Part shown: positions 37,237-45,137 of the stretch, piece after piece
Layout of the letters: the number at the start of each line of letters is the position of its first letter
Position numbering within the stretch: position 1 is the first letter of the stretch
Origin: Desulfomonile tiedjei DSM 6799
Lineage (GTDB): Bacteria; Desulfobacterota; Desulfomonilia; Desulfomonilales; Desulfomonilaceae
Assembly: GCF_000266945.1 (NCBI RefSeq)
Contig: NC_018025.1
Span: forward strand, 5,646,001-5,710,000
Reading direction: 5' to 3'
DNA: 64,000 bases
Notes under the pieces: model-generated
Told to the model about the DNA's origin: nothing
The model's database searches: none
Seen by the model: the letters and a program-made list of their open reading frames with translations, nothing else
Position numbers and translations under genes: made by a program

Positions 37237-37497
37237 TCACAGATGATTCTTCTTTCTTATGAAAATACGATCACACCCTTGCGAAGTTATAAATCCGAGA
37301 AACTCGTGTCCCGTCTTCCTGGCCCAGGCTGAGATGTCCCCTGGAGCCCCCGGATCATGGGATCGGATTTCCAGTACATCTCCCTCCTTCAGGTGGCCGA
37401 TGCCGTCCTTTGCCTCCAGAAGCGGGCCCGGACATGGAGTCCATCGGGCGTCGATCACTCTTTTTGGTTTCAATGCTGTCAATCCCGCTTTGTCCAT
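37237..37497 (-). CDS. TusA-family sulfur carrier-like protein
   Basis: A small (86 residue) TusA/SirA-fold protein with the signature cysteine in DARWTPCPGPLLEAKDGIGH (CPxP), followed by GDVLEIRSHDPGAPGDISAW, KTGHEFLGF and a C-terminal strand. TusA proteins carry persulfide sulfur to acceptors. I start it at the ATG at 37497 because the frame upstream would run through the sigma-54 promoter at 37537-37552. GAGGG lies upstream. It is 52 bases before metV and shares its promoter, so it is likely to act with MetV/MetF or in maturing their clusters; the link is inference. Confidence 0.82.
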   Translation of the reverse strand: MDKAGLTALKPKRVIDARWTPCPGPLLEAKDGIGHLKEGDVLEIRSHDPGAPGDISAWARKTGHEFLGFITSQGCDRIFIRKKNHL

Positions 37498-37536
37498 GTC
37501 GGTACCCTCGGGTTCGTCCTTTTCCGGCTGTGATGA

Positions 37537-37552
37537 AGCAACGCCTGTGCCA
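37537..37552 (-). promoter_or_regulatory. sigma-54 (-24/-12) promoter for tusA-metV-metF
   Basis: On the minus strand TGGCAC, five bases AGGCG, TTGCT: a perfect -24/-12 consensus with the invariant GG and GC ten bases apart. Transcription would start near 37526, about 30 bases before the tusA-like ATG. The divergent gene next door encodes a sigma-54 activator. Confidence 0.85.
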
Positions 37553-37648
37553 AAGTTCGTCAAATCCGTAGCCACTGAACAATAGATTCTCGTTGCTATT
37601 GAGAGGCATCTTCTTCTCGTCAACGTCAACCCTGGAACCGTAAACCGG

Positions 37649-37677
37649 TTGACAATTGTTAAGTGATTGGTTAACCT
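37649..37677 (+). promoter_or_regulatory. possible sigma-70 promoter of the activator gene
   Basis: TTGACA (37649-37654), a 17-base spacer, then TAACCT (37672-37677) upstream of the sigma-54 activator. The -10 box is poor (three of six). GGTTAACC overlaps it and could be an operator. Confidence 0.4.
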
Positions 37678-37867
37678 TCAGTTGACGTCTTATACGAATG
37701 TGCGTTCAAAGAAGTAAAGTCTGGCAAATCCGGTCCCGGCATGTCTCCGAAGCGAAGTCAGGCCGTGCCGTTCGTAACGGAGAAGATTTGGCGGGACGGG
37801 CCAAGAACAGATCTCTCAATATTCCCTCTATGGAAGCACATTGGTATTGCCCCGGAGGTCGCGGCAA

Positions 37868-39238
37868 ATGCATCGCGAAAATATGGTGAACTTCTGGAAA
37901 ACCATTGTAGAAACCATGATGGACGGCTTGATGGTCGTGGATGCGGATGGGATGATCGTCTCCGTGAACAAAGCTACAGAAGCGCTGACCGGCTATACGA
38001 GAGAGGAACTTATCGGAAGTCCCTGCACGATTCTTAACTGTGACAACTGCTCTGCACGTTGCGGAGAAGACAATGGTTTTTCCTGCGATCTATTCGAGAC
38101 GAAGAAGGTAGAACGACGAAAATGCAACATGAAAAGGAAGGATGGAGCAATCGTACCAATCATGAAAAATGCTTCGGCGCTTGTGTCCCATGACGGTAGG
38201 CTTATGGGCGCTGTAGAGACGCTTATGGACCTGAGCGAAATTGTTGAACGAGACCGGCGAATTGCGAGACTCAGCTCCATTCTGAAAGGTAAGGACCGCT
38301 TCCAGGGCATGATCGGAAAATGCCGTGCAATGCGAGATGTCTTTGACCTGATCACCGATGCTGCTCAGTCGGAAGCACCTATCATCATCCATGGAGAAAG
38401 CGGCACCGGTAAGGAACTCGTGGCTTCCGCGATTCACAATCTGGGAAATCGCAAATTCGGTCCTTTCGTCAAAGTCAACTGCGCTGCTCTGAGCGAATCG
38501 CTTTTGGAAAGCGAACTCTTCGGACATGTGAAAGGAGCGTACACAGGCGCGGACAAAATGAGAAAAGGTCGATTCGAGATGGCCCACAAAGGGGACATCT
38601 TTCTCGACGAGATCGGTGATATCCCGCTCTCCATGCAAGTGAAGATCCTCAGAGTGCTTCAAGAAAAAGAAATAGAGCGGGTAGGGGACAGTGTCCCGAT
38701 CAGAATCGATGCAAGGATAATCTCGGCGACCCACAGGGATTTGACTGATATGATTGCAAAGGATCTATTCCGAGAAGACCTGTTCTATCGCCTCAATGTC
38801 ATACCTATACGGCTCCCTCCGTTGAGAGAACGAATGGAAGATCTGCCTTTGCTCGTGGAACATCTCATAGAAGAAAACCGACTCAAAACAGGTAAACGTA
38901 TTCGTGACATAAGCGGTGAGGCCATGGAGACGCTGATGCATTATCAGTGGCCGGGAAATATTAGAGAACTCATCAATGCATTCGATTACGCGTTTGTGGT
39001 CTGTAGAACTCAGTGCATCGAGCTTTCCCACTTGCCCGACACATTAACCGGAGTAGAAAAGATCCTGTCAAAGCCGTCGCCGAGCACTCGGGATGAGGTA
39101 ACGTCGGTTTTGCACGCATTGAGCCGCTCCGGCGGCAGCAAGAGTGAGGCGGCGAAAATCCTGGGAATCAGCCGGCAAGCGCTCTGGAAGAAAATGGCTA
39201 AGCTTGGGATCAAGAACAATTTTCATGTCATCCGCTAG
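37868..39238 (+). CDS. PAS-AAA-Fis sigma-54 transcriptional activator with cysteine-rich PAS region
   Basis: A one-component sigma-54 activator, about 456 residues. The N-terminal PAS domain (about 5-130) has GLMVVDADGMIVSVNKATEA and, in its middle, a cysteine cluster: PCTILNCDNCSARCGEDNG then FSCDLFE and RRKC. The AAA+ domain has GESGTGKE, the sigma-54 contact loop GAYTGA (a Tyr variant of GAFTGA), FLDEIGDIPLSMQVKIL and arginine finger region. The C-terminal helix-turn-helix is SKSEAAKILGISRQALWKKM. ATG at 37868 has GGAGG nine bases upstream. It is divergent from tusA-metV-metF, whose promoter is sigma-54 type, so it is probably their activator. Confidence 0.92.
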   Translation: MHRENMVNFWKTIVETMMDGLMVVDADGMIVSVNKATEALTGYTREELIGSPCTILNCDNCSARCGEDNGFSCDLFETKKVERRKCNMKRKDGAIVPIMKNASALVSHDGRLMGAVETLMDLSEIVERDRRIARLSSILKGKDRFQGMIGKCRAMRDVFDLITDAAQSEAPIIIHGESGTGKELVASAIHNLGNRKFGPFVKVNCAALSESLLESELFGHVKGAYTGADKMRKGRFEMAHKGDIFLDEIGDIPLSMQVKILRVLQEKEIERVGDSVPIRIDARIISATHRDLTDMIAKDLFREDLFYRLNVIPIRLPPLRERMEDLPLLVEHLIEENRLKTGKRIRDISGEAMETLMHYQWPGNIRELINAFDYAFVVCRTQCIELSHLPDTLTGVEKILSKPSPSTRDEVTSVLHALSRSGGSKSEAAKILGISRQALWKKMAKLGIKNNFHVIR

Positions 39239-39348
39239 GGTTCCATCGTATTTTGTATGCTTCAGTCATGCGTGGGAAAAATCAGCGGTATCATGATCAC
39301 AGGAGAAGATCTTCTCTACCCAGCGTAACTGAACGATTACCGCATTTC

Positions 39349-39846
39349 GTAACCATTCAGTTACACGGGGTAGAGATTTCTACAGCCCCATAGGGGGCTA
39401 CCCAACAGTAGCCGTGGGTGCAAACCCACGGAAGCGATACGGGAAGTCTTTTGTTTTCAAGACCCTGAAGGGGTCGACCAACGACATTTGAAAATTATTG
39501 CCTATCGGTGGACCCTTTCAGGATCATTCAATTATGCATAGGGGCGTGCGGCTGTCCACGGGTTGACGAGACTGTCTCAAAATTCTCGAATCCACAGAAC
39601 ATCGTGCCACGATTCGCCATCGTGGTAGGGGCAGGTCTCGTGCCTGCCCTCCCGCAATGACCGGCACGGAGGCCGGTCACTACCGGGCACCCACGGGGGG
39701 CGCTCCTACAGTCAGTCTGGAGAGATGATGAGAAATTCGTGGCACGATCCGGGATAAATTTTGACTTTTGAGACAGTTTCTGACACCCGTGGCTACTATT
39801 GGGGCCGCCCTTCCAGGGCGTGCCCGGCTATGACTAAATGGTTACG
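39349..39846 (+). repeat. long dispersed direct repeat, copy 2
   Basis: About 500 bases homologous to 34803-35305 in the same orientation. It is itself bracketed by a shorter direct repeat, ATTCAGTTACACGGGGTAGA near 39354 and ATTCAGTTACGCGGGGTAGA near 39858. The two long copies enclose the metF/metV/tusA/activator block. Confidence 0.8.
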
Positions 39847-39915
39847 CATTTGTAACGATTCAGTTACGCGGGGTAGAGAGAATCTTTTCTCGGATCACAG
39901 TCCTTCCAACTTTCC

Positions 39916-40012
39916 AAATCCCCCCAAACCCCCCTTTACTAAGGGGGGAATTTCGGGTTGCTTCTTTACCCCCCTTTTATAAAGGGGGGGGGAGGGGGGA
40001 TTTTCCCCACGT
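39916..40012. repeat. CCCCCC/GGGGGG double stem-loop repeat
   Basis: Two stem-loops, CCCCCCTTTACTAAGGGGGG and CCCCCCTTTTATAAAGGGGGG-like, with outer AAATCCCCCC and GGGGGGATTT also complementary. Closely similar in order and spacing to 59079-59166, and related to 24467-24550. Confidence 0.75.
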
Positions 40013-40094
40013 ATAACTGAATGGATACACGCATTTCACCGTTTTTGCTTGACAAGGCTCGCTGTTGCGGGCACTCTAAAGAAAAAAGTTGTGC

Positions 40095-40302
40095 TCTTGA
40101 AGACATGATACTGACGGAACACGGTGCAATTCCGTGGCGGACCCGCCGCTGTAATCGGTGACGAAGCTCGCATAGCCACTGTTCGGTTCCAACTGAATGG
40201 GAAGGGCGAGCGGAGGAAGACCCGAAAGCCAGAAGACGAGTGTCAGGTCTTGGGAAAGCTGATGGTAAAAGCAACCCCTACCTTTGAGGTAGGGGTTTTT
40301 TA
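40095..40302 (+). ncRNA. cobalamin riboswitch with intrinsic terminator
   Basis: The aptamer core is clear: GGTGCAATTCCGTGGCGG, CCGCCGCTGTAATCGGTGAC, GCCACTG, GGGAAGG-CGAGC and GGAAGACCCGAAAGCCAGAA, ending in a P1 stem in which AAGAC and CTGAC pair with GTCAG and GTCTT. The expression platform is a terminator at 40273-40302: AACCCCTACC and its complement GGTAGGGGTT around a five-base loop, then a T-run. The ECF S-component gene begins 24 bases later. Cobalamin binding would favour termination, shutting off the transport genes. Confidence 0.93.
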
Positions 40303-40326
40303 TTGAGCAATCACAGGGAGGACGCA

Positions 40327-40893
40327 ATGAACACAGCAAAAGCACTCACACAGGATGGTCGTTCGCTAACGTTTACGCGGGTAGATACTGAATCTCTCGT
40401 TGGCGCGGTGCTGTTCGGTCTCGTCTTTGTGCTCGTGCAACAAGTCGCACATCGCATCGATGCTGTCATCAACCCGGCATGCGTCATCGTTGGTGGAGTG
40501 ACTTGGGCAACCATGACAGCGCTTGTCGCGCTCCTGTATCGCCAACCTGCAGGATTTATCACTGGCGAAGTCGCTGCTCTCGTGGCTCTCGCGACGGGAT
40601 TGTCACCATTGGCGCTTTTCTTCATCCCCGCAAATGGCCTGGGCTCACTGGTTTTTTCGCTGGCTGTTCGTAATTGCACCGACATGACGTGGTCAAGGAT
40701 TCTCCTGGCCCAAGTATCCGCAAATGTGGTGGGAAACCTTTGTGTCGCTGTCGGTCTCAGGACGATTTTGAATCTGCCTTACCCTGTCATTGGAATTGCT
40801 GCGGCTATAACCTGCGTTGCCGGCATAATCGGAGGGACGATCCTCACAAAATTGATCTATGGAAACCTTGTACGATCCGGACTGACAAAATAG
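40327..40893 (+). CDS. ECF transporter S-component (substrate-binding membrane subunit)
   Basis: A 188-residue membrane protein with about six hydrophobic segments, including SLVGAVLFGLVFVLVQQVAH, CVIVGGVTWATMTALVALLY, EVAALVALATGLSPLALFF and IGIAAAITCVAGIIGGTILT. Size and layout fit an ECF S-component. The ATG at 40327 has GGGAGGA upstream and directly follows the cobalamin riboswitch, so the likely substrate is a corrinoid or a corrinoid precursor. A conserved signature that would settle the substrate is not obvious. ATPase and T-component genes lie about 1.7 kb downstream. Confidence 0.82.
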   Translation: MNTAKALTQDGRSLTFTRVDTESLVGAVLFGLVFVLVQQVAHRIDAVINPACVIVGGVTWATMTALVALLYRQPAGFITGEVAALVALATGLSPLALFFIPANGLGSLVFSLAVRNCTDMTWSRILLAQVSANVVGNLCVAVGLRTILNLPYPVIGIAAAITCVAGIIGGTILTKLIYGNLVRSGLTK

Positions 40894-40994
40894 TGTTCGC
40901 CTGTATTTGTAGAGAACATCGGGAAGACTGTCTGTAGCGTAGAAGATTCATCGACTTTTGCCCGGGTCCGTACCGCGGCAGGTTAGGATAATGT

Positions 40995-42368
40995 ATGAGT
41001 CAAGATTGGCGCGATTTCATCAGATTGTACGAGCAGAACAATCCTCGCGATGTTCTGCGTATTACGGAAGAGCTGAATGCCGTATGGGAACCGACTGCGA
41101 TCATAATGGAGTTAGAACGTATGCGGCGATATCCTCTGGTGATTTTCGAGAAGATTTCAGGGCGGGATTTTCCGGTGGTGGCAAATCTCCTGGCTGGCAG
41201 GGAACGGCTTGCACGTGCTCTGGGGGTAACTGCAGAAGAGATAGGGTCTTCTTTCGCAGATCGCATTCAACGGTCAATACCCGTCGAGATCGTCGAAGCG
41301 CCGGCTTTCCTGCAAAACCAATTTGTAGGTGCAGAGCTGGATTTGACCAAATTACCCATCCTCACGCATTTTCCTATCGATGCAGGTCCGTACATAACTG
41401 CAGGGCTAGTAGTAGCTCGAGACCCGTACACAGGGGCGGAAACCTGCGGTTACCATCGGATGCAGCTAAAAGGAAGAGATAAGCTTGCCGTCAGTCTCCA
41501 TTCCCGGCAGCGTCTATGGGAATATTTCCGGAGGGCAGAGGAGCAAGGGAGAAATCTGGAAGCAGCCGTTGTTCTCGGTGTACATCCAGCCATCTCATTG
41601 GGATCGATGGCGCTTGTTCCCTACGATGAAAGCAAGTACCCGAGAATAGGGGCGCTCCTGGGACAACCCATGCAGGTCGGCAGATGCAGCCACATAGACC
41701 TTACAGTTCCGGCATGGTCCGAGATAGTGATCGAAGGGGAAATTCTTGCAGGCGTAAGGGAACCGGAAGGACCCTTTGCGGAGTTCACGAACTATTCCTG
41801 TCACAGAAGCACCGAAAACGTGTTTGCGGCCAAATCGCTTTCTCACAGAAATGGAGCGCTCTACCAGTGCATTACACCGGGAATGTGTTCAGAGCACGTC
41901 ACTATCGTTGCGATTCAACGGGAAGGCGACGTGATGCAGGCACTCAAGCAGTCTCTACCGAATGTTTCTAAAGTGCATGCTCCGTTGTCTGCGTGCGGAC
42001 TCTTTCACTGCTATATATCCATGAAGAAGATAGCGGAAGGTCAACCCATGCAAGCGATAATGCGCGCGTTTTCGGTGGATCACAATCTGAAAATGGTCGT
42101 AGTCGTGGACGATGACGTGGACGTATTCGATGAAACGCAGGTCTTGTGGGCTATTGCCACTCGTGTGCAAGCAGATCGGGATGTCCATATCATTCCTCAA
42201 CACCTCGGAATGGGCTGCACTCTCGATCCATCCACCGACGAACTGAGCCGAACTGCAAGAATGGGAATTGACGCAACCAAGCCACTCAACGGCTTTGCGG
42301 ATAGCATTACCCTGGATACCGAAGCGCGAACCAAAGCACAAAGCATACTGGCCAAGCTACTTCCGTAG
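40995..42368 (+). CDS. UbiD-family (de)carboxylase
   Basis: Prenylated-FMN-dependent decarboxylase of the UbiD family, about 457 residues, which removes or adds carboxyl groups on aromatic or unsaturated acids. The active-site Arg/Glu region is REPEGPFAEFTNYSCHRSTE; other family segments are DWRDFIRLYE, KLPILTHFPIDAGPYI, GYHRMQLKGRDKL and HLGMGCTLDPS at the metal-binding C-terminal part. AGGAT lies eight bases before the ATG. No ubiX (prenyl-FMN synthase) is adjacent. It lies between the S- and A-components of an ECF transporter under a cobalamin riboswitch, about 100 bases after the S gene. Confidence 0.9.
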   Translation: MSQDWRDFIRLYEQNNPRDVLRITEELNAVWEPTAIIMELERMRRYPLVIFEKISGRDFPVVANLLAGRERLARALGVTAEEIGSSFADRIQRSIPVEIVEAPAFLQNQFVGAELDLTKLPILTHFPIDAGPYITAGLVVARDPYTGAETCGYHRMQLKGRDKLAVSLHSRQRLWEYFRRAEEQGRNLEAAVVLGVHPAISLGSMALVPYDESKYPRIGALLGQPMQVGRCSHIDLTVPAWSEIVIEGEILAGVREPEGPFAEFTNYSCHRSTENVFAAKSLSHRNGALYQCITPGMCSEHVTIVAIQREGDVMQALKQSLPNVSKVHAPLSACGLFHCYISMKKIAEGQPMQAIMRAFSVDHNLKMVVVVDDDVDVFDETQVLWAIATRVQADRDVHIIPQHLGMGCTLDPSTDELSRTARMGIDATKPLNGFADSITLDTEARTKAQSILAKLLP

Positions 42369-42379
42369 CTTGAAGGAAG

Positions 42380-42423
42380 GAAATCGGGGAGGAACTTCTT
42401 GTAAGAAGTTCCTCCCCGATTTC
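42380..42423 (+). terminator. perfect 21-bp hairpin after the UbiD gene
   Basis: A 21-base arm (42380-42400) and its exact complement (42403-42423) are separated by only two bases; the arm contains CGGGGAGGAACTTC. A short T/C tract follows. It begins 11 bases after the UbiD stop. It resembles the hairpin at 54191 in sequence. Confidence 0.7.
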
Positions 42424-42444
42424 CTCCTCAAGAACTTTTGATAC

Positions 42445-42489
42445 TCGCAGGAACCCGAATTTCCTGGAAGGAAATTCGGGTTCCTGCGA
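42445..42489. repeat. perfect 20-bp hairpin before the ECF ATPase gene
   Basis: TCGCAGGAACCCGAATTTCC (42445-42464) and its exact complement (42470-42489) enclose a five-base loop. It is not followed by a T-run, so it is more likely an RNA-processing or dispersed palindrome element than a terminator. Confidence 0.6.
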
Positions 42490-42560
42490 ATGACAAAAAA
42501 TCCTTAGAGAGAGTTTTGAGGGAAATTTTCCTTACAGAGAATACCCACGGCGCTTTCTTG

Positions 42561-44114
42561 ATGCAAATGGCAAGACTTATGACCTTGAACCTGCTTGAAG
42601 TCGACATTCGAACAGTCGCCTACCCTGATGCAGAACACCCTGCGTTGCAGGATATTCATTTGTGCATCAAGCAAGGAGAGTTCATCGTTCTCGCAGGCTC
42701 CAGTCTCGCGGGAAAGACCACTCTGTGCCGATGCATTGCGGGTGTCATCCCTCATTTTGAAAAAGCTGTTCTGGAAGGAGACGTGCTGTTCGAAGGCTCA
42801 AGTCTTACGGGAATGCGACTTGCTGAATTGGCCGGAAAAATCGCTCTCATAAGACAAGATCCTTCGGACCAGCTCTTTTGTACAACCATCGAGCAGGATG
42901 TGGCCTTTGGTCCGTGCAACCTCCTGGTTTCCCGAAACGAAGTCCGAATCCGAGTGCAGGAATCCTTGGAATATGTCGGATTGCAGGGCTATGAACAGAG
43001 GAGCCCTGAAACGCTTTCCGGCGGCGAAAGTCAGCGTGCTGTACTGGCGAGCTATCTCTCGCTCCATCCGACCGTCCTGATATTAGACGGAGCGGCGGAT
43101 CAGCTTGATTTTCAGGGCCGCCGAAGCATCTACATGCGACTGCTCCAGGAGTGCCGTTCAAGAGGACTCTCTGTAATCGTGGTGGACAACAAGATAGCCG
43201 AATTGGGTATCGAGGCGGATCGAGTTATAGTGCTGGAGCGCGGGAGGTTGGCTTCAATTACCACGAAACTGGAATCCCGGCCGAGTGGTACTATTAGACG
43301 CATCTTTCCTCTTTGTAGGGATGTCATCGATTCGACGCAAACGACTTCGCCTGAATTGCAGAGTGGAACTGCTTCATTCTTAAGAGGAAATGGCGATGAA
43401 GAATCTGCTGCCCCCATCATATCGGTTGAAAATCTGTGCTTCAGCTATGGAGCGTCCCAGTTTGGGCTGACAAACGTTTCACTGAGAATTTATGAAGGCG
43501 AATTCGTTGTCCTGGTAGGCGAAAACGGGTCCGGCAAGACAACTCTGGCCAAGCACTTGGTTGGACTCTTGCGTCAGCAGTCTGGCACGGTGTTCTTCAA
43601 GGATATTGACACGAAATGCCTGACCACCGCAGAATTGGCTCGCTATGTCGGTTATATGCCGCAAAATCCCTATCTTCAAGTCTGCACCGGCTCAGTGAGA
43701 GAAGAAGTCGGCCTCGCTCTCCAGGCTCAAAAGCTCGATCCAAACATCATTGAGGAAAGGGTTGCCCATTGGCTTGCAAAGCTGGATCTGAGCGAAGTAG
43801 CCAGTGTACACCCTTACAGACTTCCTGGAGGAATGATGCAAAAGGTAGCTTTTGCTTCCCGGCTGATACACGAACCTGAAGTCCTTGTTCTCGATGAACC
43901 CACGTCACATATGAGCTTCCCGGACGACTTCAAGACCATGGAGCTCCTGACTCAACTCAGGGAAGAAGGAAGAACTATTATCGTGATCACCCACGATCAT
44001 CAAATAGCCCTAAGCTTTGCTTCCAGATTTATATTTCTCGAAAGAGGTAAGATCCAAGCCGAATTGAGCCCCGAAGAGATATGTTTGACTTCTCATGGGA
44101 CAAGATTCGCATGA
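42561..44114 (+). CDS. ECF transporter ATPase, two fused ABC domains
   Basis: Energy-coupling subunit with EcfA1 and EcfA2 fused in one chain, about 517 residues. Domain 1 has Walker A SSLAGKTT, signature LSGGESQR, but Walker B LILDGAAD (Gly in place of the catalytic Glu) and VVDNK where the switch His should be. Domain 2 has Walker A GENGSGKTT, an altered signature LPGGMMQK, Walker B VLVLDEPT and the switch His in ITHDH. The intact site is therefore domain 2 Walker motifs with the domain 1 signature; the other is degenerate. Start is uncertain (ATG 42561, 42567 or 42579); upstream frame crosses the hairpins. Confidence 0.88.
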   Translation: MQMARLMTLNLLEVDIRTVAYPDAEHPALQDIHLCIKQGEFIVLAGSSLAGKTTLCRCIAGVIPHFEKAVLEGDVLFEGSSLTGMRLAELAGKIALIRQDPSDQLFCTTIEQDVAFGPCNLLVSRNEVRIRVQESLEYVGLQGYEQRSPETLSGGESQRAVLASYLSLHPTVLILDGAADQLDFQGRRSIYMRLLQECRSRGLSVIVVDNKIAELGIEADRVIVLERGRLASITTKLESRPSGTIRRIFPLCRDVIDSTQTTSPELQSGTASFLRGNGDEESAAPIISVENLCFSYGASQFGLTNVSLRIYEGEFVVLVGENGSGKTTLAKHLVGLLRQQSGTVFFKDIDTKCLTTAELARYVGYMPQNPYLQVCTGSVREEVGLALQAQKLDPNIIEERVAHWLAKLDLSEVASVHPYRLPGGMMQKVAFASRLIHEPEVLVLDEPTSHMSFPDDFKTMELLTQLREEGRTIIVITHDHQIALSFASRFIFLERGKIQAELSPEEICLTSHGTRFA

Positions 44115-44184
44115 AAGAGATAAAATATGAGAAATCCTTCTTGTAAAGAAGGCTCACTTAAGCTTTCGCAAGAACTTCCAGCAG

Positions 44185-44286
44185 TCGTCCGAATCCTCGC
44201 TTTTTCATCGAAAAACGAGGATTCGGACGAGTATTAGAAGTTTTTGGAAGGGTTTGGGGAACCTTTTTGAAAAAAGGTTTCCCAAA
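44185..44286. repeat. two consecutive long hairpins between ECF ATPase and EcfT
   Basis: First, TCGTCCGAATCCTCG (44185-44199) pairs with its exact complement at 44216-44230. Second, a 16-base arm at 44253-44268 containing GGGGAACCTTTTT pairs with 44271-44286 with one G-U, around a two-base loop. They could attenuate or punctuate expression between the two transporter genes. Confidence 0.6.
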
Positions 44287-44302
44287 TTTAGTGTCTTTGG
44301 CT

Positions 44303-45073
44303 ATGCAGCTTCTGGTAAGTTACAGTAGAGATTCGGCGATTAGTCGGTTAGACCCCAGAGTGAAGATTCTGTGGCTCATTGGCAACGCCATATTCACTGT
44401 CTGGGGTTTGAGCCCTGGTCTGGTCGCGTGGAACTTCTTTGTCGTACTGTTCACCATACGATTGGCAGGGATCTCCTTGAGGAATCTGTTGCCGTTCCTC
44501 AAAATCATGGCAGTAATAGGAATCCAGCTCATATTGTTACAGGGTTTGTTACGGACGCAAGGCAGCCCGGTTTTCCATCTCGGACCAGCGACATTCTACA
44601 GTGAAGGTCTCCTATTGGGGGCAATGGGAGTGCTCACGCTCACCAGTCTTTCGCTCCTGTTTCTGCAGTTCATTATGTGCACAACGCCTGAAGAGATGAC
44701 TCTTCTGATGATAAATTGCAGACTGCCCGCTTCGTCGGCCGTTCTGGTAGGGCTTGCATTTCGCTTCCTGCCGCTCCTTGAACGTGACCTCCGTGAAATT
44801 CACGAGAGTCAGGAATCCAGAGGAATCGCTCTAACCACAACCTGGCAAAAAGCAAAGGGAATCGTCACGGTAATCCTTCCACTCATTTTAAGAACACTCC
44901 GAAGAACGCATGAAGTGTCCCTAACGATGGAGTTGAAGGGTTTCCGATTGCATGATACCCGTACGTTTCTTGAGGATTTGTCCTTCAGGAGGACCGACCG
45001 GTTGGCTGCAGCGGCAATCGGAGCCTATTTTGCTGTCGTGACTGCTGTTCTTATTCTAATGAGCTCGCTTTAA
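44303..45073 (+). CDS. ECF transporter T-component (EcfT)
   Basis: Membrane scaffold of an ECF importer, about 256 residues, linking the S-component to the ATPases. Four to six hydrophobic segments (for example VAWNFFVVLFTIRLAGI, AVIGIQLILLQGLL, GVLTLTSLSLLFLQFIM) precede the coupling helices. The two coupling motifs (family: Ala-Arg-Gly) are here HESQESRGIAL and SLTMELKGFRL; the second has Leu-Lys-Gly in place of Ala-Arg-Gly. The start at 44303 is the first ATG, with a weak ribosome site. It completes the S, A, A, T set begun at 40327. Confidence 0.88.
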   Translation: MQLLVSYSRDSAISRLDPRVKILWLIGNAIFTVWGLSPGLVAWNFFVVLFTIRLAGISLRNLLPFLKIMAVIGIQLILLQGLLRTQGSPVFHLGPATFYSEGLLLGAMGVLTLTSLSLLFLQFIMCTTPEEMTLLMINCRLPASSAVLVGLAFRFLPLLERDLREIHESQESRGIALTTTWQKAKGIVTVILPLILRTLRRTHEVSLTMELKGFRLHDTRTFLEDLSFRRTDRLAAAAIGAYFAVVTAVLILMSSL

Positions 45074-45137
45074 TTCTTTGACTTTTGTATATGTCAGTAA
45101 TATACATCTTAAATAAGACACGAGAACTTGGTGAGAC

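Noticed and set aside
39916-40012. Regular C-run/G-run repeats considered as a CRISPR-like array
   Set aside because: There are only two stem-loops, no constant-length spacers and no cas genes; they match other intergenic hairpins.
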